The notes beneath the pieces were generated by a model, which ran no database searches, had not been told where the DNA came from, and saw only the letters and a list, made by a program, of their open reading frames with translations. Position numbers and translations under genes: made by a program. Below, in pieces: positions 58,208 to 64,000 of a stretch of DNA of 64,000 nucleotides. How positions within the stretch are numbered: the stretch's first letter is position 1; the number at the start of each line of letters is the position of its first letter. Source of the stretch: Luteimonas terrae (GTDB lineage: Bacteria > Pseudomonadota > Gammaproteobacteria > Xanthomonadales > Xanthomonadaceae); assembly GCF_004358165.1 (NCBI RefSeq), contig NZ_SMTG01000002.1, positions 1,612,001 to 1,676,000 on the forward strand, in the 5' to 3' direction.

Positions 58208-58557
58208 CCCAGCAGCACCTGGCCGTCGCGCACCGATACCGGCACCGCGCGCAGCGATTCGCCCTTGCACGGGCCCGCGATGCAGACGCCGTCCGCCAGC
58301 GAGAAGCTCGCGCCATGCGCCGCGCAGACCAGATCGCCCGCTTTCGATTTCAGGAACTGGCCGGGCGCCCAGTCGAGACGACGGCCGGCATGCGGGCAGA
58401 TGTTCAACCAGGCCTGTACGCGCGCGCCGTCCCGGTGCAGCACCAGCGATTCGGCGTCGCCGTCGACGATCGCCTCCACCTCGGCGAATCCGCCGTCGTC
58501 GATCGCATCGAGCGCCAGCAGCGGCGCAGCGTTATCACGCGGATTTAACGATTGCAT
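58204..58557 (-). CDS. Rieske [2Fe-2S] ferredoxin-like protein
   Basis: The 117-residue protein has both Rieske cluster motifs: CPHAGRRLD (residues 53-61) and CAAHGASF (77-84), giving the two Cys and two His ligands. It is a soluble, cytoplasmic small Rieske protein like those serving oxygenases, or of unknown role. The start at 58557 gives MQSLNPRDNAAPL. It shares a CTAG tail with the SLC13 gene. No oxygenase gene is nearby. Confidence 0.88.
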   Translation of the reverse strand: MQSLNPRDNAAPLLALDAIDDGGFAEVEAIVDGDAESLVLHRDGARVQAWLNICPHAGRRLDWAPGQFLKSKAGDLVCAAHGASFSLADGVCIAGPCKGESLRAVPVSVRDGQVLLG

Positions 58558-58635
58558 TACAACTCCGGTCGTGGCCCCGCCGATACTGGTCGCCGGCCGA
58601 ACTGGCCGCATTGTGTCACGACGTCCAAAGAGCTT

Positions 58636-58929
58636 ATGTCCAACGCCTTTTTCCGCGATCTCCATGCCCGATTCGACGCCTCCGGCGTGCGCGCGATGTT
58701 CGCGCCGCGCAAGCCGCGTCACCCGCTGCTGCGCATTGCGCTCGGCCTGGTCGGCGTGGCGATGCTCGCGGTGCTGCTGGTCGCCGGTGTCTTCATCGGT
58801 GCGGCAATGATCATGTTCGGTCTGGCCCGGCGCCTGCTGGTGCGCCAGCCGGCAGCGCCGCGCGACGGCCGCATCGTCGATGCCGAATACCGCGTGGTCC
58901 GCAACCGCGACCACGCCGCCCTGCGCTGA
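58636..58929 (+). CDS. small membrane protein of unknown function
   Basis: The 97-residue protein has one or two central hydrophobic helices (about residues 28-62; LVGVAMLAVLLVAGVFIGAA) flanked by basic segments, with a soluble tail ending VVRNRDHAALR. I do not recognise a family. The start at 58636 was chosen because the preceding in-frame sequence is not protein-like. Confidence 0.65.
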   Translation: MSNAFFRDLHARFDASGVRAMFAPRKPRHPLLRIALGLVGVAMLAVLLVAGVFIGAAMIMFGLARRLLVRQPAAPRDGRIVDAEYRVVRNRDHAALR

Positions 58930-58995
58930 GCTGTCGCCGGCCCGCGCGCCGCACGCATTCCACACTTCGATGGCGCGCCGCGCCGAGGACCCGCG

Positions 58996-59721
58996 ATGAC
59001 CGATCCCGCGCGCGATGTCGTGCCCGCTGCCGAACCCGTTCGCCTGAGCGTGCGCGGCGGCGGCCGTTTCCCGGTGCGCCGCATCTACTGCGTCGGCCGC
59101 AATTTCGCCGACCACGCGAAGGAAATGGGCGCACAGGCACCGGCCTCGAAGGCCGAGCGCGGCACGCCGGTGTTCTTCGCTAAGCCCGCCGACGCGCTGG
59201 TGACGGGCACCGACGTGCCCTACCCCAGCGCCACGCAGGACCTGCATCACGAGGTCGAACTGGTCGTCGCACTCGGCGCCGATGCACCGGCCGGCGTACT
59301 TGCGGTCGAGGATGCGCAGGCGCTGGTGTTCGGCTATTCGGTGGGTCTCGACCTCACCCGTCGCGACCTGCAGGCCGCGGCCAAGGCCAAGGGCCTGCCG
59401 TGGGACGTCGCCAAGGGATTCGACGCGTCCGCGCCGATCGGTGAACTGGTGCCGGCTGCGGACATCGGCGCACTCGCGCCGCGCACGCTGTCGCTCGAGG
59501 TCAATGGCGCGCAGCGCCAGGCGTCCACGCTCGATGCGCTGATCTGGGACGTGCCCGAGATCCTGCACGAACTGTCGAAGCTGTTCGCGCTGCGCGCAGG
59601 CGATCTGGTCTTCATGGGCACGCCTGCCGGTGTGGCCGCGCTGCAGCCCGGCGATCGCGGTGTCGCACGCCTCGACGACGTGCTGGAACTGCACTTCAGG
59701 ATCACCCCGGCGTCGCTATAG
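58996..59721 (+). CDS. fumarylacetoacetate hydrolase (FAH) family protein
   Basis: The 241-residue protein is a FAH-fold enzyme with the YCVGRNFADHAKEMG segment near residue 33, metal-binding HHEVELVVALG near residue 84 and GYSVGLDLTRRDLQ. The C-terminus has FMGTPAGVAAL. Metal-dependent family members decarboxylate or hydrate 2-hydroxy-hepta-dienoate, acylpyruvates or oxaloacetate. No aromatic-degradation gene is beside it, so acylpyruvase or oxaloacetate decarboxylase activity is as likely as a ring-cleavage role. Confidence 0.88.
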   Translation: MTDPARDVVPAAEPVRLSVRGGGRFPVRRIYCVGRNFADHAKEMGAQAPASKAERGTPVFFAKPADALVTGTDVPYPSATQDLHHEVELVVALGADAPAGVLAVEDAQALVFGYSVGLDLTRRDLQAAAKAKGLPWDVAKGFDASAPIGELVPAADIGALAPRTLSLEVNGAQRQASTLDALIWDVPEILHELSKLFALRAGDLVFMGTPAGVAALQPGDRGVARLDDVLELHFRITPASL

Positions 59722-59760
59722 TCGCCTGCGTTTTCCCGATCAAACACGCAGGAGTACTCG

Positions 59761-60189
59761 ATGGGCATCCTTTCCGAATTCAAGGAATTCGCAGTCCGCG
59801 GCAACGTCATCGACCTCGCCGTCGGTGTCGTCATCGGCGCCTCGTTCGGCAAGATCGTCACCGCGCTGGTCGACCAGATCATCATGCCGCCGATCGGACT
59901 GCTGATCGGCAATGTCGACTTCACCGAACTTGCGATCACCCTGCGCGCCGCCACGGTCGATGCGGCCACCGGCGAAGAGATTCCCGCTGTCGCGATCGGC
60001 TACGGCGTTTTCATCAACACCATCATCCAGTTCACCATCGTCGCCTTCGCAATCTTCCTGGCGGTGAAATTCATCAACCGCCTGAAGCGCAAGCAGGCCG
60101 AGGCGCCGGAACCGGCCAAGCCGGCCGAGCCGAGCGAGGAAGTGAAGCTGCTGCGCGAGATCCGCGACTCGCTGCGCACGCAGCCCTGA
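59761..60189 (+). CDS. mscL: large-conductance mechanosensitive channel
   Basis: The 142-residue MscL protein releases solutes under hypo-osmotic shock. It has the N-terminal amphipathic segment [20 protein letters not shown], two membrane helices (about 18-46 and 77-103) and a C-terminal helical bundle ([12 protein letters not shown]). It is the usual length and forms a homopentamer. It is monocistronic with an intrinsic terminator. Confidence 0.96.
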   Translation: MGILSEFKEFAVRGNVIDLAVGVVIGASFGKIVTALVDQIIMPPIGLLIGNVDFTELAITLRAATVDAATGEEIPAVAIGYGVFINTIIQFTIVAFAIFLAVKFINRLKRKQAEAPEPAKPAEPSEEVKLLREIRDSLRTQP

Positions 60190-60220
60190 TACAGGGTTCC
60201 ACGGACAATCCAGCCATCCG

Positions 60221-60256
60221 ACGGGCCGCGCGCGACAATGCCGCGGCCCGTTTTTC
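60221..60256 (+). terminator. intrinsic terminator of mscL
   Basis: A 10-bp stem (ACGGGCCGCG with CGCGGCCCGT, 11-base loop) is followed by five T residues. Confidence 0.85.
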
Positions 60257-60284
60257 ATTGCCTCTTCCCGCCGGAGCCTTTCGC

Positions 60285-61727
60285 ATGCGCATCCCGTCCT
60301 TCCGACCCCTCGCCGTCGCCCTGCTCTCGACCACACTGTTTGCGGCGATGCCGGCGTTCGCGCAGTCGCCGGACTCGGCGCCGCTCGCACAGGCCACGCT
60401 CGAGAAGGCCGCGCAGCTGCGCGAGCGCGCCGCGCAGGACGGCACGGCGTATGCACTGATCGAATCGCTGACCACCGAGGTGGGCCCGCGCCTGCCCGGC
60501 AGCGAGGCCGATGCGCGCGCCGTCGCGTGGGCGAAGGCGCGTTTCGAGTCGCTCGGCTACGACAAGGTCTGGACCGAGCCGGTGACGTTTCCGAAATGGG
60601 AGCGGCGCAGCGAGCACGCTGCGGTCGTCGGCGCGCATGCGCAGCCCCTGGTGATCACCGCGCTGGGCGGCAGCCCGGGCGGCGACGTCACCGCCGAGCT
60701 GGTGCGGTTCGACAGCATCGCAGCGCTGGAAGCCGCGGACCCGGCGATGCTGCGCGGCAAGCTCGCCTTCGTCGACGTGCCGATGGCGCGTTCGCGCGAC
60801 GGCAGCGGCTACGGCGCCGCAGGTCCTGTACGCGGACGCGGCCCGTCGATCGCCGCGCGCAAGGGCGCTGCCGGCTATCTGATGCGGTCGATTGGTACCA
60901 GCCCGCACCGCGTCGCCAACACCGGCATCACCCGCTTCGATGCGGACGTCACGCCGATCCCGTCGGCGGCGCTCTCGCTGCCCGATGCCGACCAGCTCGC
61001 GCGGTTGCTGCGACTCGGCCCGGTGCAGGTGCACCTGGCGCTGGACGTCGGCTGGAACGGCGACTACACCTCGCAGAACGTCATCGCCGAACTCACCGGT
61101 CGCGAGGCGCCGGACGAGATCGTGCTGATCGCGGGACATCTCGATTCCTGGGACCTGGGCACCGGCGCCGTCGATGACGCATCCGGCGTCGGCATCACCA
61201 TGGCCGCCGGCCATCTGATCGCGCAGCTGCCGCAGCGTCCGCGCCGCTCCGTGCGCGTGGTCGCCTTCGCGAACGAGGAGCAGGGCCTGCTCGGCGCGCG
61301 TGCCTATGCCGAGGCGCACGGTGGCGCGGACGTCATCGCGAGGCACGTGATCGGCGCGGAGAGCGACTTCGGCGCCGGCCGCATCTACGGCTTCAACACC
61401 AGCGCACCGGCCGGCCAGCGTGCGACCAGCGACGCGATCGCCGAGGTGCTGCGCCCGCTCGGCATCGACTACCTGACCGACAAGGGCGGCCCCGGCCCCG
61501 ACATCTCGCCCCTGGCCGCGAAGGGCGGCGCCTGGGGATGGCTGGGCCAGGACGGCACCGATTACTTCGACCTGCACCACAACGCCAACGACACCCTCGA
61601 CAAGGTCGATCCCGACGCGGTCGCGCAGAACACCGCCGCCTACGCCGTGTTCGCGTGGCTGGCCGCGGAATCCGAAGAGAGTTTCGGCAGCGCGCCGAAG
61701 ACGGACGGCGACGCCGCAGAGCACTGA
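60285..61727 (+). CDS. secreted M28-family zinc aminopeptidase/carboxypeptidase
   Basis: The 480-residue protein has a signal peptide (about 1-26, ending AFAQ) and an M28 metallopeptidase domain with an inserted PA-like region. Zinc ligands can be placed in IAGHLDSWDLGTGAVDDASG (near residue 282) and FANEEQGLLGA (near residue 328, catalytic Glu), and the last His is in YFDLHHNANDTLD near residue 430. M28 enzymes remove N-terminal residues or act on dipeptides and C-terminal glutamate. The start at 60285 opens the signal peptide. Confidence 0.9.
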   Translation: MRIPSFRPLAVALLSTTLFAAMPAFAQSPDSAPLAQATLEKAAQLRERAAQDGTAYALIESLTTEVGPRLPGSEADARAVAWAKARFESLGYDKVWTEPVTFPKWERRSEHAAVVGAHAQPLVITALGGSPGGDVTAELVRFDSIAALEAADPAMLRGKLAFVDVPMARSRDGSGYGAAGPVRGRGPSIAARKGAAGYLMRSIGTSPHRVANTGITRFDADVTPIPSAALSLPDADQLARLLRLGPVQVHLALDVGWNGDYTSQNVIAELTGREAPDEIVLIAGHLDSWDLGTGAVDDASGVGITMAAGHLIAQLPQRPRRSVRVVAFANEEQGLLGARAYAEAHGGADVIARHVIGAESDFGAGRIYGFNTSAPAGQRATSDAIAEVLRPLGIDYLTDKGGPGPDISPLAAKGGAWGWLGQDGTDYFDLHHNANDTLDKVDPDAVAQNTAAYAVFAWLAAESEESFGSAPKTDGDAAEH

Positions 61728-61735
61728 AGCCGGCG

Positions 61736-62545
61736 TCAGCGCTCCGCGACGATCACCCAGATGCCGTGCGGCACACCGCCGTCGGCGTCCTGGACCCGGT
61801 GCGCCGCGGCATCACGGAACCCGGCATTGCGCAGATCGCGCAATAGACTCCAGCCGAAGTGGTGGAAACAGGGCACGCCGCCGCCCAGCGGGTCGCCGTG
61901 GTACTCGGGTTCGCCGAAAAACACGATGCGCCCATCGGACGACAGCTCCGCGACACGGCGGCTCTCCTCTGCATCCTCGTAGAACGGCACGGTTCCGACG
62001 AAAACACCCCCGGGCGAAATGACCCGCGCGAGTTCGACGAACGCGCGCGACGCATCGGGCACGTGTTCCAGCACATCGAGGCTGACCAACGCGTCCAAAG
62101 TGCCGGTCCCGAAACCGAGCGCGGTGACGTCTTCATGCCGCACGAGCTCCGGAACGCCTTGGCGCAGCAGCCAGAGCGACAACCGCAGGCGCTTGGCGAC
62201 GCTGACGACGAACTCGGAACCGCTCATGCGCGGAAAGATGGCGCGAAGTGCGAGATACAGACGACTCGCGTGCTCGGTGAGGTGGATGCGCGCTTGCGGC
62301 TGTCCGCCCATCCGTTGTTTCAGCACGCCGCCGACGGCGCGCTGCCGTGCATTGCAACCGCACGCCAGACACGCGAGACCCTCGCGCGCATCCGCATGAT
62401 CGATCGCAGCGCTGAATCCTGCCGATGCACCGCAGAGACCGCAAACTCCTGGGAGCGGTTGACCGTCGATCGACAGGGCGACGTCGGCGGCCCGCGACGT
62501 CGCTGCGGCATCACACCATGACGCGTGATCCCGGCAGACCGTCAT
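61736..62545 (-). CDS. class I SAM-dependent methyltransferase with N-terminal zinc-ribbon-like segment
   Basis: The 269-residue protein has a cysteine-rich N-terminal part (CGLCGASAG at about 35-43 and CLACGCNARQR at about 59-69) that could bind zinc. The methyltransferase core follows: LVSLDVLEHVPDASRAFVEL near residue 152 and VISPGGVFVGTVPFYED. The usual SAM motif I is not obvious. The target is unknown. Its ATG overlaps the stop of the TrmH-family gene by ATGA, so the two genes are translationally coupled. Confidence 0.75.
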   Translation of the reverse strand: MTVCRDHASWCDAAATSRAADVALSIDGQPLPGVCGLCGASAGFSAAIDHADAREGLACLACGCNARQRAVGGVLKQRMGGQPQARIHLTEHASRLYLALRAIFPRMSGSEFVVSVAKRLRLSLWLLRQGVPELVRHEDVTALGFGTGTLDALVSLDVLEHVPDASRAFVELARVISPGGVFVGTVPFYEDAEESRRVAELSSDGRIVFFGEPEYHGDPLGGGVPCFHHFGWSLLRDLRNAGFRDAAAHRVQDADGGVPHGIWVIVAER

Positions 62546-63441
62546 GCCCGGTGTTGCTGCCGCCACTGCGCCAGCAGCACCGCGGTCGCCGAGGCGACGT
62601 TGAGGCTTTCGACCGCGCTGCTGCCGGGAATGCGCAGCTGCGTGTCGCAGGTCGCGGCGAGCGCATCGTCCATGCCTTCGCCTTCGGCACCGAGCACGTA
62701 GACCAGACGCTGCGGCAGGCGCGTGGCAAACAGGTCCTCGCCGCCGCGCACGACCGTGGCGGCCAGTTGGAAACCGGCGCTGCGCAACTGCGCGAGCGCG
62801 TTGTCCTCGCGACCCATGCGTACGAAACGCACGGCCTCCGCGCCGCCTTCGGCGACACGCGCCGCAGCGCCCGACAGTGCCAGCGAGGCGTCCTTGGGCA
62901 GCAGCACCGCACCGATGGCGAAATGCGCGGCCGAGCGCAGGATCGCGCCGAGGTTGTGCGGATTGCCCACCCCGTCGAGCCATAGCGCGCATGCCGGGCC
63001 TTCCGGCAGCGCGGTCAGCCATTCGCCGAGCGACAACGGCGTCTCGCGCAGCACGTCGGCGACGATGCCTTCGTGGTGCGTGCTGGCGGCAAGCTTGCGC
63101 AGATCGTCCTCGCCGACCACGCGATAGCCCACGCGGTTGGACGCGCACCACTTGAGCAGGGGCTGGACCTGCGGAATGCGCGCTTCGAGCAGATACAGCT
63201 TGCGGATCGCCTCGGGCCGGCGCGCGAACACCGCCTCGATCGCGTTGCGTCCGTACAGCCGAAGTTCGCGTCGGTCCTCGCCCGGTTCCTCCGCCGACGC
63301 CGCGGCGGGGGCCGCGCGTGGCGAGGGCGCGGCCGGCGCCATCGTGCGCCCGCGACCGCCCCAGGGGCTGTCGCGACCCGGCGCAGGCGCCGGTGTGCGG
63401 GGCGTATCGCGGCCGCTACCGGACCAGGGGGACTTCGTCAT
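62542..63441 (-). CDS. TrmH-family RNA methyltransferase (YfiF-like)
   Basis: The 299-residue protein is a SPOUT-fold 2'-O-ribose methyltransferase. A low-complexity Pro/Ala/Gly-rich tail (1-60) precedes the substrate-binding domain (RLYGRNAIEAVFARRPEAIR) and the trefoil-knot catalytic region with LDGVGNPHNLGAILRSA (near 158), YVLGAEGEGM (near 247) and SLNVASATAVLL (near 278). The tail and length resemble enterobacterial YfiF more than RlmB. The target RNA is unknown. It lies one base after the symporter gene and overlaps the methyltransferase gene. Confidence 0.88.
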   Translation of the reverse strand: MTKSPWSGSGRDTPRTPAPAPGRDSPWGGRGRTMAPAAPSPRAAPAAASAEEPGEDRRELRLYGRNAIEAVFARRPEAIRKLYLLEARIPQVQPLLKWCASNRVGYRVVGEDDLRKLAASTHHEGIVADVLRETPLSLGEWLTALPEGPACALWLDGVGNPHNLGAILRSAAHFAIGAVLLPKDASLALSGAAARVAEGGAEAVRFVRMGREDNALAQLRSAGFQLAATVVRGGEDLFATRLPQRLVYVLGAEGEGMDDALAATCDTQLRIPGSSAVESLNVASATAVLLAQWRQQHRA

Positions 63442-63442
63442 G

Positions 63443-64000
63443 TCAGGGAGCCTTGCGCCAGAAATCGGCATTGCGGATCCCGAGCCTGTCGGGATCGAAC
63501 GTGGGGTCGAGACCTTGTTTCTTCTGCTGCTCGTAGTCGCGCAGCGCCTGCAGCGCCGGCTTCTGCAGGATCAGGATCGCGACGATGTTGAGCCAGGCCA
63601 TCACACCCACGCCGATGTCGCCGAGCATCCAGGCCATCTCGGCGCTGCGGACCGCGCCGAAGATCACCATGCCGGTGATCGCCAGGCGCAGCAGCAGCGT
63701 GCGGCCCGGTCGGGACACGTGGTTGTTGAGATAGGTCAGGTTGGTCTCGGCCATGTAGTAGTAGGCGAGCATCGTGGTGAACGCGAAGAAGAACAGCGCG
63801 ACCGCGAGGAAGCCCGCGCCCCAGCCCGGCAGGATCGAGTCAATGCCCGCCTGCGCGAAGCCGGCGCCGGCCTGCACGCCCGGCAGCGCCTCGTGCAGCA
63901 TGCCCCCGGCGGGGTTGACCACGTTGTACATGCCCGTCGCCAGCACCAGGAACGCGGTCGAGGTGCAGATCAGCATGGTGTCGAAGTAGATCGCCCAGGC
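63443..64000 (-). CDS. sodium:alanine symporter family (AGCS) protein, C-terminal part
   Basis: The frame is open to the right edge of the window, so only the last 185 or so residues are present. They include AWAIYFDTMLICTSTAFLVL, then GFLAVALFFFAFTTMLAYYY and the helical C-terminal end DFWRKAP. This matches the second half of AGCS transporters, which import alanine or glycine with Na+. Its stop lies one base from the start of the TrmH-family gene. Confidence 0.92.
   Translation of the reverse strand, partial: AWAIYFDTMLICTSTAFLVLATGMYNVVNPAGGMLHEALPGVQAGAGFAQAGIDSILPGWGAGFLAVALFFFAFTTMLAYYYMAETNLTYLNNHVSRPGRTLLLRLAITGMVIFGAVRSAEMAWMLGDIGVGVMAWLNIVAILILQKPALQALRDYEQQKKQGLDPTFDPDRLGIRNADFWRKAP

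Noticed and set aside
55235..58270. 1011-codon open frame opposite thiG, trmB and the SLC13 gene
   Set aside because: It spans three well-supported genes on the other strand and consists of His/Arg/Gln-rich shadow sequence.

Overview
The window is GC-rich (very high G/C at third codon positions), densely coding DNA with no rRNA, prophage, insertion sequence or CRISPR array. Gene content points to a chromosome of the family Xanthomonadaceae (Lysobacter/Luteimonas-like): a membrane-anchored FadE, an Oar-like TonB-dependent receptor, a lysine/alanine-repeat histone H1-like protein, the Anbu/ATP-grasp/alpha-E cluster, an ahcY gene with an S-adenosylhomocysteine (SAH) riboswitch, secreted S9 and M28 peptidases, and a GDSL-autotransporter esterase. 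The genus is inference; no 16S gene is present.

Layout. 0-13 kb: fatty acyl-CoA dehydrogenase fadE, a hotdog-fold protein, a frameshifted small membrane protein, a Tat-exported epimerase-like protein, a nucleotide-transporter-like permease, a GMC oxidoreductase, an EamA exporter, the LemA/M48 pair and a secreted beta-lactamase-fold hydrolase. 13-17.5 kb: histone H1-like gene with an unusually long upstream region, gcvT-gcvH, and an SPFH/NfeD pair. 17.7-22 kb: a Fur-box-controlled haem uptake operon (hemP, TonB receptor, a probably frameshifted partner, DUF6607). 22-28.3 kb: aldo/keto reductase, a GGDEF-like protein with an atypical active site, nucleoside transporter plus PfkB kinase, dusB and a type B chloramphenicol-acetyltransferase homologue. 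28.7-33 kb: Oar-like receptor and a YdjM-like hydrolase. 33-38 kb: metK and the ATP-grasp/alpha-E/Anbu cluster. 38-48 kb: S9 peptidase, an orphan LysM protein, ahcY, DUF3228, mqo, metF and a DUF4124 protein. 48-52 kb: a two-component system with a small secreted partner, a RimK-like ligase and tRNA-Gly(CCC). 52-64 kb: GDSL autotransporter, thiS/thiG, trmB, SLC13 permease, Rieske protein, FAH-family hydrolase, mscL, M28 peptidase, a methyltransferase coupled to a TrmH-family RNA methyltransferase, and the C-terminal part of a sodium:alanine symporter running off the right edge.

How the genes work together. Three genes of the activated-methyl cycle (metK, ahcY, metF) lie within 15 kb. ahcY is preceded by a SAH riboswitch, while metK and metF share a 16-bp partly palindromic element that suggests a common repressor. 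The haem operon reads as an iron-controlled uptake unit without its own ABC transporter. The ATP-grasp/alpha-E/Anbu genes form the poorly understood bacterial proteasome-like system, here without the transglutaminase gene that often accompanies it. The most useful leads are the shared methionine-cycle operator, the reduced Anbu cluster, the LysM orphan, the catB homologue, the frameshift in the haem operon and a 24-bp perfect palindrome in the two-component operon.
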